Source: Ancylobacter lacus (GTDB taxonomy: Bacteria; Pseudomonadota; Alphaproteobacteria; Rhizobiales; Xanthobacteraceae). Taken from it: a DNA stretch of 64,000 nucleotides. The translations under genes and the position numbers were made by a program. The notes beneath the pieces are model-generated. The model searched no databases and had not been told where the DNA came from. It saw only the letters and a list, made by a program, of their open reading frames with translations. The stretch covers positions 1 to 64,000 of the forward strand of contig NZ_JAHBGE010000045.1 in assembly GCF_018390635.1 (NCBI RefSeq), read 5' to 3'. Of the stretch, positions 18,872 to 27,260 are shown one piece after another (positions within the stretch are counted from its first letter, which is position 1; every line of letters starts with the position of its first letter).

Positions 18872-21800
18872 TCACCGCGCCCGCTCCTCGCCGAGATAGG
18901 CCAGCACCGGGGCGTGCAGCAGCACCGTGTCCGCGCTCGCCGCCAGCGCGGCGACATCGACGTCAGGGTCGATGCCGAGATTGAGCCCGGGTGCGTTCAG
19001 CGCGGCGATGAGCGCGGCCCGGCGCGGCGCGGCCGTGAGCAGCGTCCGCTGGAAGGTCGGCATCGCGGTGGCCTGGTCGAACGGGTCGGTGGTCGGGATC
19101 GTCGGCGTGAGCCAGGCGAAGTCGACCGTTCCCTCGCTGTCCTGCTGCAGGATGGCGATGTCGATCGGCAGCGGCGTGTGGTCCGGCTCCTTGGCCTTCG
19201 CCTTGATGCTGTAGCCCACGGCGAGGTTCGAGATGTTGGCCGGCGTCTTGTTGACCTGGTCGATCGAGGGGTTGACCACCAGCTTCCCGCCCCAGGTCGC
19301 CGAGGGCAGGTTGGAGGTGGTCAGGCTGATGCTGGCCGCCTCGGTCACGTCGAAGGCGGGGTCGGGTGCGCCATCGAGCAGCCGGTTCACGGTGATGCTG
19401 TGCTCGGAGGCGAAATCGGCGATCGCTACCCCCACCGGACCGACGCCGAATCCGGCGTCCCCGACCGGCAGCGCCGTGGTCCGCCCGCCGGAGACGAGAC
19501 GGGCCGCCTTGCTGGGCAGCGCCGTCATGGTGACGAGTTCGAGGGTCTCGGGGCTGATCACCCAGTCCGGGTCCGATGCCGCGGCCTTGTGATCGGACAG
19601 GTCCTTGATGAGGCCGGAGGCGACGGAGGCGAGGCAATAGGCGTCGGTCTCGACCACCGCGCGCGCCGCCAGCAGGCCGGCAGGGGCGGCCTCGGCGCGC
19701 GGCAGGAACGAGGTCTTGAACTCCGTCCACGGGATCGGCTGCGGCGCCGGCCGGTTGCGGTTGCCGATCGACACGGTGAACGAGATGACCGACAGGTCGA
19801 CCTCGATCGAGCCGCCGAAGGGCGGGCCCCACAGGTCGAGCTGCACCCCCACATGCACCGAGATGGTGACCGAGGTGAACCAGAGATCGAGCTTGTAGGA
19901 CGCCCCGATGCTGAGGCCGATGCTGGCGCTGTAGTAGAAGGGCTTCCACGACAGCAGGAAATCGGCGTGGGCGGTGAACCAGGCGCGCAGATCGCCGCTC
20001 TGCCACACCGCCTCGAGGGCGCCGCCCGCCATCAGCGCCGAGGGCGTGAGGGCGAAATAGATGCCGCCCTGGATGGTGGTATGACTGTCCACCCGCCAGT
20101 TGAAGCCGAGCCGGGGCACCTTGGGGAAGAAGGCGGGCACCGCATAGGCGGGGTTGTAGCCGCCCAGCGTAACGACGAAGTCGCCGGCATGGTAGCCCGC
20201 CGGATCGCCCGTGGGGTTGTCCTTGAACCACATGTAGTAGGCGAAACCGCCGGTCAGGATGCAGTTGCGGTCGAGGATGTAGGACGCCGGCGTCAGCTTC
20301 GCCTCGATCTCCAATATCCCGGTCACCGGCGAGAAGCTGGCGCGCAGCGCCATCTCGACATGGCCGAGCGCGGGCACGCCGGGGCCGGTCTGCGGCGGCA
20401 GGCTGGCCGTGGTCAGCCCGAGCAGCGCGAACTTGAACTCCGTGCCGAACACCACCGTGACCAGCGCGAAGGACTCCAGCACCTTGAACGAGGAGAACTT
20501 GATGCCGGCCGCGACCCAGTACTGCCCGACCCTGGGCGGGATGATCCCGGCGAGGCCCGCCGTCACGGACTGGATCTGGCGGGCGATATCGCCATTGGGG
20601 TTGGCACCGGGCGGATTTTTTCCGGTGGCCCAGGCGACGAGTGGAAAGTCGGCCACGCCGTCGATGTCCGGCAGCAGCAGATCCCGGTTGAAGCCGAGGC
20701 CGCCGGCGATCCCGTCGAGGAAGAAGAAGGGATAGCCGAAGAGCGGCCGGTTGACCGACACATACATGAAGAAGGAGGGATCGGAGCCGAGCTGCGCATA
20801 GCCGCCCAGCGCGCCGAGCGTCAGCGAGGGCACGCTGACCTGCAGGGCGCCGTAGAAATCGAGCGGGTCGATCGTGCCGTAGAGCCCGCCGGCGGCGCGG
20901 ATCGGCCCCTGCTCGACCGAGATGGTGAGGCCCGACAGGGTAGCCGCGGGATCGAACGCGTCCACCTTCGAGCCGATGCCGAGGTCGAGCAGGCCGATGC
21001 TGAGGATGGCGGCATCGAGCGAGACGTCGCCGGTCACGAACAGCCGCTTGTTCTTGTAGGTCAGGCCGAGCTTGCGGATGCCGATCGGGCCGAACTGCTT
21101 CTGGACATTGATCGACAGGCTGGCGGGCGCGGATTGCGGGCCGGGCTCGGCCCCCGCGGCCAGCGGCAGCCCCGCCGCCTCGGCGTCGGCGGCGCGCGCC
21201 TCCGGCGCCGGCCCGGTCGGGATCGTCAGCGACAGCGTCTTTTCCGCGTCGCCCAGCTTCAGGATCGAGGAGACCAGCACGCCCTCGACCAGCCCCTCCG
21301 CCGGAATGGGGCCGACACCGGCCGGCAGCAGCTGGTTGACGTCCGCCGCCTGGTCCTTGTCGAAGCCGGGCTTGGCATAGGCGAACTGGAGCTGGTCGAA
21401 CGACACGGTGAGGTCGGACGGCAGCTTGTCCCCGATCAGCGGAATGTCGCTCAGGCCGATGCTGGCGCCAAGCTCGACGCCGAACAGGAAGTGATTGGAC
21501 CGCGGCGCCCCCCCGCCGGGCGCCGGCTTGAGATAGGCGAACTTGACCACCTTGAGCGTGATCGAGATGTCTTCCGGCACCAGCGCCGCCAGCACCTCCG
21601 ACACCGAGGCGACGAGGTCGTGCAGCCGCACCGTGCCCTCGCCGCTGCGCAGATAATCCGCGACAAAGATGCTCTGGGCGGTGTCGCGGGTGTTGAAGCG
21701 GATGTCGAACTGGTTTTCGGCAAAGACCACCGTGCCACCGAAGGTGGCGCTGTAGCCCTTGGAGCCGCGCACCGTGGCCTCCTCGGGCAGCGCTGCAAGC

Positions 21801-23224
21801 CGCGGCGAGGCGGGATGCACGATGTCGACCGAGAAGCTGACCTCCACCGGCGTGTCGTAGATGGTGAAATCGCCGACGCATAGGAAGTGGAAGTCGCCCG
21901 TCGCGGTGTTGTAGCGCGTCGTCAGCGTCTTCAGCGCCAGCGTGCGGATGGGCTCCGGGATCTGCGATTCGGCGATGCCGAATTCGGACGCCCAGTAGGT
22001 GATCATCTTGCCGATGGGCACGTCGGTGGCGCTGCCGGCCAGGGTCAGCCCGCCGCCGCCGCCATCATAGGTCGCGCCGAGGAACAGGGTGATGTCGCGG
22101 TCGATCACCAGCGTGGCGTGGAAATCGGCGTCGACCTTGGTCGCAGGCTGTGTCGCCACCGAGACGCTTATGGTGAGGTCGTTGACCTTCAGCGCACTGC
22201 CGGCGTCGATCCGGGCGACGAGGTCGAAGCTGTACTGTCCCTCCGAGATGTTGGCGAGCAGCGAGAGCGTGCCGATCTCGATGCCGGGGAAGCCGTCCGG
22301 CAGCGTGACATGGAAATGGGCGAAGACATCGGCGATCGCGACCGTCCTGCCTTGCTGCAGCCGCCCCCAGACGAAGAAGTTGTCGGGGGCGAAATGGGCG
22401 CCGATGTTCACCGGCACCGAGGCGATGTCGAACGCCGCCACCAGCTCGACATAGGTTTCCGCGCTCTTGCGGAAATCCACCAGGAACTTCAGCGTCACGC
22501 CGCCGGCCGGCACATCGATGATGCCGAGGGCGGACCAGGGGTCGGTATAGGCGATCTCCATGCCGACATAGGCGAGCCTGGTCTCGGCGGGGTCGAAGGC
22601 GACCTCGACGGCGGTCATGCCGAACCGGGCAAGGGTGTCGAGCGGAGCCGGCAAATAGTCCGACAGCACCAGCCCGCCGGCCAGCGCGGAGAAGGCGTCG
22701 ACCGTCAGCGGCTGGGCCTCGAAGCTGCCGGACAGCACCCAGCTCAGGCCCGGATAGGTCGGGATGGCGCAGGAGATGGGCAGGGTGAGGGTGTGGCTGG
22801 TGCCGATGACGAGGCTGCAGCCGATGCGGGCGACGATCACCTCCACCGCCGGGCTGGGGGCGAAGCTGATCGAGGGGTCGGCGAGGACGAAGCCGGACAC
22901 CAGTTGCCACTGGGTCCCGCCGGCGGGATCGGTGGTGATGGCGAGCGTGAACGGGCCGGAAGGCTCGGCGCCCGCGGGGGCGAAGGTGAGCACGGTCGCG
23001 AGATCCGGCAGCCCGAACAGCGCGGCGGTGCCCGTCACCCGGACCGAGGCGGGCTCCTCGACGACGCTGGCGCTCGCCACCCGCACCGACGGGGCCAGCG
23101 ACAGCTCGGCGAAGACGGAAACCATCTGCGGGGCGACTTCGTCCGGCCCGATGGTGACGACATCGCCCGGCTCCAGCCCCCGGGCGAGGGCCACCAGATC
23201 GTCATATGTGGTGATCGCCGCCAT
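18872..23224 (-). CDS. Giant 1450-residue beta-rich protein with DUF6603-like region
   Basis: One of the largest genes in the window. No signal peptide. The sequence is dominated by alternating polar/apolar beta strands from end to end. Residues about 640-1160 carry features I associate with DUF6603: FFFLDGIAGGLGFNR, DFVVTLGGYNPAYAVPAFFP, LGFNWRVDSHTTIQGGIYFA, LTPSALMAGGALEAVW and WKPFYYSASIGLSIG. DUF6603 has no assigned function that I know of. The continuous amphipathic strands resemble a long beta-groove or beta-helix more than a set of enzyme domains; this is inference. The gene lies 15 bases after the metallo-beta-lactamase-like gene, and its stop is about 33 bases before the next start. 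Confidence 0.8.
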   Translation of the reverse strand: MAAITTYDDLVALARGLEPGDVVTIGPDEVAPQMVSVFAELSLAPSVRVASASVVEEPASVRVTGTAALFGLPDLATVLTFAPAGAEPSGPFTLAITTDPAGGTQWQLVSGFVLADPSISFAPSPAVEVIVARIGCSLVIGTSHTLTLPISCAIPTYPGLSWVLSGSFEAQPLTVDAFSALAGGLVLSDYLPAPLDTLARFGMTAVEVAFDPAETRLAYVGMEIAYTDPWSALGIIDVPAGGVTLKFLVDFRKSAETYVELVAAFDIASVPVNIGAHFAPDNFFVWGRLQQGRTVAIADVFAHFHVTLPDGFPGIEIGTLSLLANISEGQYSFDLVARIDAGSALKVNDLTISVSVATQPATKVDADFHATLVIDRDITLFLGATYDGGGGGLTLAGSATDVPIGKMITYWASEFGIAESQIPEPIRTLALKTLTTRYNTATGDFHFLCVGDFTIYDTPVEVSFSVDIVHPASPRLAALPEEATVRGSKGYSATFGGTVVFAENQFDIRFNTRDTAQSIFVADYLRSGEGTVRLHDLVASVSEVLAALVPEDISITLKVVKFAYLKPAPGGGAPRSNHFLFGVELGASIGLSDIPLIGDKLPSDLTVSFDQLQFAYAKPGFDKDQAADVNQLLPAGVGPIPAEGLVEGVLVSSILKLGDAEKTLSLTIPTGPAPEARAADAEAAGLPLAAGAEPGPQSAPASLSINVQKQFGPIGIRKLGLTYKNKRLFVTGDVSLDAAILSIGLLDLGIGSKVDAFDPAATLSGLTISVEQGPIRAAGGLYGTIDPLDFYGALQVSVPSLTLGALGGYAQLGSDPSFFMYVSVNRPLFGYPFFFLDGIAGGLGFNRDLLLPDIDGVADFPLVAWATGKNPPGANPNGDIARQIQSVTAGLAGIIPPRVGQYWVAAGIKFSSFKVLESFALVTVVFGTEFKFALLGLTTASLPPQTGPGVPALGHVEMALRASFSPVTGILEIEAKLTPASYILDRNCILTGGFAYYMWFKDNPTGDPAGYHAGDFVVTLGGYNPAYAVPAFFPKVPRLGFNWRVDSHTTIQGGIYFALTPSALMAGGALEAVWQSGDLRAWFTAHADFLLSWKPFYYSASIGLSIGASYKLDLWFTSVTISVHVGVQLDLWGPPFGGSIEVDLSVISFTVSIGNRNRPAPQPIPWTEFKTSFLPRAEAAPAGLLAARAVVETDAYCLASVASGLIKDLSDHKAAASDPDWVISPETLELVTMTALPSKAARLVSGGRTTALPVGDAGFGVGPVGVAIADFASEHSITVNRLLDGAPDPAFDVTEAASISLTTSNLPSATWGGKLVVNPSIDQVNKTPANISNLAVGYSIKAKAKEPDHTPLPIDIAILQQDSEGTVDFAWLTPTIPTTDPFDQATAMPTFQRTLLTAAPRRAALIAALNAPGLNLGIDPDVDVAALAASADTVLLHAPVLAYLGEERAR

Positions 23225-23239
23225 GGTCCCGCGCTCCGC

Positions 23240-24703
23240 CTAGACGAGGTTCTTTGGGAAGACGTGGAACGGGCAGTTGGCGACGGCGCAGGGCGGCGGA
23301 ATGACATTGTCCGCCATCAATATGTTGCCGCGCCCGCCAATGCCCGAATTGGGGCCGGTTTCCGCCGTCGACGCCACCCCGACGCCCACCCCCCAGCCCG
23401 CCGCCGGATAGGCCGCGACCGCAGCCGCGCGGGGATGGCCATAGCAGTGCACGCCGCCCGGCACGCCGCCGTTCACGCCGTAGGAATAGGCCAGCCGGCC
23501 GGCATTGACGGCGTTGGGCGCGGGTATGGGGGACGCCAGCAGCGGCAGCGGCGGCGGGGCGAGATTGGTGTCGGAACCGTGGTGGGTCGCCGTCATCCAT
23601 CGCAGGCCGCCATAGGCGGCGATGCCGGGGATCGACTGGAACGCGGCATCGCCGGGCAGCAGCATGTGCCAGTTGTTCACGGTGTCGAGGTGGGCCACCA
23701 CGGCGATGCCGGTATTGTTCAGGTCCCCGGGAACGACGCCGGCGCCGGGCAGGCAGGCGATGATCGTGACATAGCCCGCCGCGAGGACGCCGAGGCCGGC
23801 GGGAAAGACGTGGACCTGCCCGAGCATCGTGGCGTTGATGGCGACGATCAGGCCAGCAACCAAGGGCCCGGCAACCTGCGGCGGAAAGATCCAGTCGCGA
23901 TTGCGCAGCACCGCCAGATTGTTGGCGAAGGCCAGCATGGAATAGTGGTCCCAGTGGAAATGGGTGAGAATGCCCGGCGGATTGTTGCCAAGGCACGGCC
24001 CGGGATTGATCACCTCGACATTTCCGAGAATATTGACCGGCGGCAGGCTGGCAAAATTGAAGAACATTGGCAGACCGACATCGGTGTAGATCTGCGGCGT
24101 GCCGTTTTCGTCGTAGATGAGATTGCAGGAGGCCTGGCCGACATCCATCACACCCACCTCCCGGGGCTGCACCGCGGCCAGCAGCTTGCGCACCTTGCGG
24201 ACATTCATCCGCAGTTTCGGCCGGTAGCGTTTGCGCAGCCGGCTGAAGTCGAAGGTCGGGACCTTGCGGCCGATGGCCTTCACCACCCCGGGCACAACGG
24301 GGAAGCTGATGCCGGCCCGCGTGGCGCCGACGCCCTTTGAGAGGGTGATGATGAACCAGTCGCCCTCCGCGATATCGTCCGGCGTTGTGGCGAGCGTGCG
24401 GGCCAGCTCCTCGAGGGGGGCGTCGTCAAAGACCAGCAGGGTGACGGGGGCCGGCGGCGGCAGCTCGCGCACATCGTCGCCGAGCGTCATTACCGCGGCC
24501 TCGATCCACTCGAACGGCACCAGTTCGAACTGGAGCGAATAGGTGACCGGGCCGCCCTTCTCGAGCTGGACGTTCTCGATCTCGCTGAGATAGCCGTAAT
24601 AGGTGTCGCTCGGGGAATCGTCCGTGTCGTAGCGCGCGCCCTGCTTCCCGATGCCATCGAGCGAGAGGTAGAGTGGGGTGGGGATGGGTACGGGATCGGC
24701 CAC
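23240..24703 (-). CDS. ComEC-like metallo-beta-lactamase-fold protein with novel N-terminal domain
   Basis: 487 residues. The first 175 or so are an unrecognised domain. The rest follows the ComEC/Rec2-type metallo-beta-lactamase order: VMDVGQASCNLIY (about 186-198), the metal site H248-F-H250-W-D252-H253, an LLPGDAAF strand (about 347-354), THHGSDTN (about 370) and a YSYGVNGG...CYGHP segment (about 410). Zinc-dependent phosphodiester or nuclease-type hydrolysis is the family expectation, but substrate and activity are unproven. There are no membrane segments, so it is not a ComEC channel. It is the second gene of the cluster, 15 bases before the giant gene, and begins after a 215-base gap containing a terminator-like hairpin. 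Confidence 0.82.
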   Translation of the reverse strand: MADPVPIPTPLYLSLDGIGKQGARYDTDDSPSDTYYGYLSEIENVQLEKGGPVTYSLQFELVPFEWIEAAVMTLGDDVRELPPPAPVTLLVFDDAPLEELARTLATTPDDIAEGDWFIITLSKGVGATRAGISFPVVPGVVKAIGRKVPTFDFSRLRKRYRPKLRMNVRKVRKLLAAVQPREVGVMDVGQASCNLIYDENGTPQIYTDVGLPMFFNFASLPPVNILGNVEVINPGPCLGNNPPGILTHFHWDHYSMLAFANNLAVLRNRDWIFPPQVAGPLVAGLIVAINATMLGQVHVFPAGLGVLAAGYVTIIACLPGAGVVPGDLNNTGIAVVAHLDTVNNWHMLLPGDAAFQSIPGIAAYGGLRWMTATHHGSDTNLAPPPLPLLASPIPAPNAVNAGRLAYSYGVNGGVPGGVHCYGHPRAAAVAAYPAAGWGVGVGVASTAETGPNSGIGGRGNILMADNVIPPPCAVANCPFHVFPKNLV

Positions 24704-24877
24704 GGCAGGCTCCGTCGTTGGACATCACGACCGAAGGCACTCAAGGTCGGCTGCGGCGCCGGCATGCAACCGGCAACCGGCGTGGCGTCCGCACGGCCGG
24801 GCATGGCCGGCCGTGCGACAGCATTGGAAACGCGCGCCCAGGTCGCGTCCGGGTCAGGCATATCAACTTAAGGTTGT

Positions 24878-24913
24878 AAAAAAACAGCCCCGAAAAGCCT
24901 TGACCCCGGGGGC
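24878..24913 (-). terminator. Terminator-like hairpin with T-run after the first cluster gene
   Basis: On the minus strand, GCCCC and GGGGC arms (24909-24913 and 24887-24891) are followed by TG and then seven T residues (24884-24878). The stem is short and the loop long, so strength is uncertain. It sits six bases past the stop of the 349-residue gene and would separate that gene from the six larger ones. The remaining 165 or so bases before 24703 would then have to carry a promoter, or read-through would be partial. No convincing promoter boxes are visible there. Confidence 0.5.
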
Positions 24914-24918
24914 GTCCG

Positions 24919-25968
24919 TCAGCGCAGCTTGGTCATGTCGCTGCCGACGGGGATCAGATAGTCCACCGGCATGTCGGTCAGGGCGGTGAGCCGCAGCCCG
25001 CCCGGGGCGAAAGCGATGTGGTCGGGGAACACCTCGTGCGCCGGCTGGACATAGGCGGCGAAGACTTCGCTGCCCGGCGTCGACGACTTGATCGAGGCGC
25101 TCATGGACACCGAGAAGTTGCTGTCCACCGGCGGATTGCCGTTGGCGTAATAGGAATAGTAGATCGGGGAGGTCCAGCCGGCGGGCACGTCGTAATCCAC
25201 CACGAAGCCGATCTGGCTCGGCTTGGTGATCGTGGTCGGCGGCAGGTTGATGTAGGTGCCATCGGGCAGCGGGGTGCCGCACGAGAACGACACCTGGGAG
25301 CCGACCGGGCAGCTGATGCAGGTGATGGCGAACTGGATCTTGGCCGGGGTCGACGAGGCCGGGTAGGTCGTGGAGTTGGTGAACGTCGCCGCCTGACCAC
25401 TGGCGAACTGCACATTGTGCCAGCCGGTGCCGCCATTGGCACCGATCCACGCGGCGAGGTCGTTGAGCGAGGTCACCGCATTGGACGGCTTCTGCTTCTC
25501 GAAGGGGTAATCCGGCGTCGAGATGAAGCCGACGAGGCAGTAATGTTCGCTGACCTCCTTCGGCACCCAGACGAAGGGATCGATCGTCACGCCGACGGTA
25601 TTCGCTGCGACGGAAGCGATCTCGCTAACGGTCTCGCCGCGCGAGGTCGTGAGCGGGTTCTCCAGCCACTGGGAGGGATAGAGGAACAGCGACTGCCGGG
25701 CAGCGAAGACGCGGGCCGTGCCGGTCTGCGGATCGCCGCCGATCACGTTCTTGCCGCGGACATAGATATAGTTCGGCGCCTCCTTCACAACCTCCTGGGT
25801 TGGATCGGAGGCATAGCTCGTGTCCGAGCCGAAGTACGCCTGCGGATCATGGACCGGCTGAGTGCCGGCCGCGATGATGTCGGGGCTGGCGGTCCAGCCC
25901 CCGGTGCGGGGCATAAGACCCTTATCGTCAAGGTTCTGCCGCAGCAGGATTCCGCCATACTGTGCCAT
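24919..25968 (-). CDS. Uncharacterised 349-residue protein, first gene of the seven-gene cluster
   Basis: The ATG at 25968 is chosen because an AAAGGGGAG Shine-Dalgarno stretch lies just upstream, and because the open frame further upstream reads as low-complexity Arg/Pro sequence. No signal peptide (it starts MAQYGGILLRQNLDDKG). Landmarks: TASPDIIAAGTQPVHDP, NYIYVRGKNVIGG, SLFLYPSQWLENPL and HYCLVGFISTPDYPF in the first half; a Cys cluster ITCISCPVGSQVSFSC and aromatic, Ser/Thr-rich strands in the second. It reads like a beta-sandwich structural protein. I have no functional assignment. A terminator-like hairpin follows, so it may be made in excess over the downstream proteins. Confidence 0.8.
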   Translation of the reverse strand: MAQYGGILLRQNLDDKGLMPRTGGWTASPDIIAAGTQPVHDPQAYFGSDTSYASDPTQEVVKEAPNYIYVRGKNVIGGDPQTGTARVFAARQSLFLYPSQWLENPLTTSRGETVSEIASVAANTVGVTIDPFVWVPKEVSEHYCLVGFISTPDYPFEKQKPSNAVTSLNDLAAWIGANGGTGWHNVQFASGQAATFTNSTTYPASSTPAKIQFAITCISCPVGSQVSFSCGTPLPDGTYINLPPTTITKPSQIGFVVDYDVPAGWTSPIYYSYYANGNPPVDSNFSVSMSASIKSSTPGSEVFAAYVQPAHEVFPDHIAFAPGGLRLTALTDMPVDYLIPVGSDMTKLR

Positions 25969-26037
25969 GCGCTTCACTCCCCTTTGAGGCCGATTTCTGT
26001 TCGGTCCTTCATTCAAGGGCGTAGCATGGCGAGGCTT

Positions 26038-26043
26038 TTTATA
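26038..26043 (-). promoter_or_regulatory. Possible -10 box for the seven-gene cluster
   Basis: The 289-base gap 25969-26257 includes an AT-rich patch unusual for this window. On the minus strand it reads TTGTATAAAAAG about 70 bases before the 349-residue gene, with TATAAA as a candidate -10 box. No matching -35 hexamer is seen at 16-18 bases, so an activator or alternative sigma factor would be needed. The rest of the gap shows no gene. Confidence 0.3.
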
Positions 26044-26257
26044 CAACTCTAGATTACATTTTCTGTATCTGCACGCACCCGCGGCCGTCCGCCGCGCGGA
26101 ACGCCGAGGGCGCCGTCTGGCAACGGCAGGGCACCCTGTCCATCCCATGTCGGCGCGCCTGCCACGCACACGGGAGGGCGGGCGTTTCGCGCCGGCGTAC
26201 ACTTCTGACGTGTGGTCGGGTGGTGAGGCGCCGCTCCGGGAAGAGCGGCGCCGGCGA

Positions 26258-27079
26258 TCAGCCCGCGCGGGCGGCCTGCGTGGTCTTGCTCTGGTCGCGA
26301 TAGGTGGCCCACACCGCCTCGAGGAAGCCGAGGCTGTCGGGGTCGAGATCATAGCGCGGCTCGAGATCGCGGTCCCAGTGCCCGTGGCGATCCTCGCCGC
26401 CCGCGAGCAGAGCGGAGCGGCGGCCCAGCGTCGAGCGGGCATGTGCGGGCATGTAGAAAAAGGCGATGCCGATGCGGCGATCGTCGGACAGATTGGCCGG
26501 CGAACCATGCACCGTCCGCTCGTGGTGCATGGAGAACTCACCGGGCTCCAGCGGCATGTCGACGGCAAGGCTTTCGTCCACCTCGACCTTCTGCCCCCGG
26601 GCCAGCAGATTATTGGTGTCGTAGGTCTCCTCGTGGACGAGATCCGGCCCGAGATGGCTGCGCGGTATGACTTTCATGCAGCCGCTCTCGACGCTCGCGC
26701 GCGAAAGGGCGAGCCACACCGTCACTTCCTCATGGGGGTCGAGTCCGTAATAGGCGGAATCCTGATGCCAGGAGACGAAGCGCGGATCATGCGCGTTCTT
26801 GGCGAAGGCCGATGAGCCGAAAAGCATCACATCCGGCCCGAGGATATCCTGCACCGCCGAGACGATGCGCGGGTGCCGCGCCAGCGCCACCAGCCAGGGA
26901 AAGGCGAGATGCGCCTTGATCTTGAGCCGCTTGTTCACCTCCTCGCCGCTCTGCGCCTCGAAAGCCTCGATCCGGTTGCGATACTCCAGCGCCTCTTCGG
27001 CACTGATGGCCCGGACGGGCGACAGGAATCCTTCGGCCTTGAAATGGGCGATCTGCGCGGGGGAAAGCACACCTGACAT
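26258..27079 (-). CDS. Phytanoyl-CoA dioxygenase family (Fe(II)/2-oxoglutarate) protein
   Basis: 273 residues. The iron-binding facial triad is visible as H105-Q-D107 (SWHQDSAYYG) and H191 (in TVHGS), with a downstream Arg (DDRR) placed to bind 2-oxoglutarate. The Asp in HxD argues for a hydroxylase rather than a halogenase, where that residue is replaced. The substrate is not readable. The ATG at 27079 is preferred over an upstream in-frame ATG at 27175 because AGAAGG lies about nine bases before it and the protein then begins with the usual family helix. A TTGACA-like box on this strand (27208-27203) may belong to its promoter. It is divergent from a TetR regulator at 27261. Confidence 0.85.
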   Translation of the reverse strand: MSGVLSPAQIAHFKAEGFLSPVRAISAEEALEYRNRIEAFEAQSGEEVNKRLKIKAHLAFPWLVALARHPRIVSAVQDILGPDVMLFGSSAFAKNAHDPRFVSWHQDSAYYGLDPHEEVTVWLALSRASVESGCMKVIPRSHLGPDLVHEETYDTNNLLARGQKVEVDESLAVDMPLEPGEFSMHHERTVHGSPANLSDDRRIGIAFFYMPAHARSTLGRRSALLAGGEDRHGHWDRDLEPRYDLDPDSLGFLEAVWATYRDQSKTTQAARAG

Positions 27080-27260
27080 CGGGAAGACCTTCTGGGGTTG
27101 GAGGATAGGACATCGGCACGCAGCCGCGCCGGTCGAATCCGCGACGACTGCGGCCGGCACCGACAAAAGCGACACTGTGTAGTTTTAATGAGTTCCAACG
27201 ATTGTCAAGCCGACGGTTCGCGGGCTATTTTCGCGCCACCCAGTCAACCGGCGATATCGC

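Noticed and set aside
10845-21883. Very long plus-strand open frames opposite the seven-gene cluster (745, 1139 and 1359 codons)
   Set aside because: They are Arg/Gly/His-rich with no domain pattern and mirror the codon structure of the minus-strand genes; long antisense frames are expected at this GC content.
23240-24703. Plain beta-lactamase or glyoxalase II
   Set aside because: The blocks after the metal motif (GDAAF, HHGS, YGHP) follow the ComEC order rather than those families.
10320-25968. Phage tail or contractile injection system
   Set aside because: No sheath, tube, baseplate, spike, tape-measure or AAA+ ATPase gene could be recognised among the seven products, so the resemblance is only in size and number of structural-looking proteins.
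25969-26568. Longer N-terminus for the 349-residue cluster protein
   Set aside because: The upstream frame is low-complexity Arg/Pro sequence overlapping the oxygenase gene; the ATG at 25968 has a good Shine-Dalgarno.
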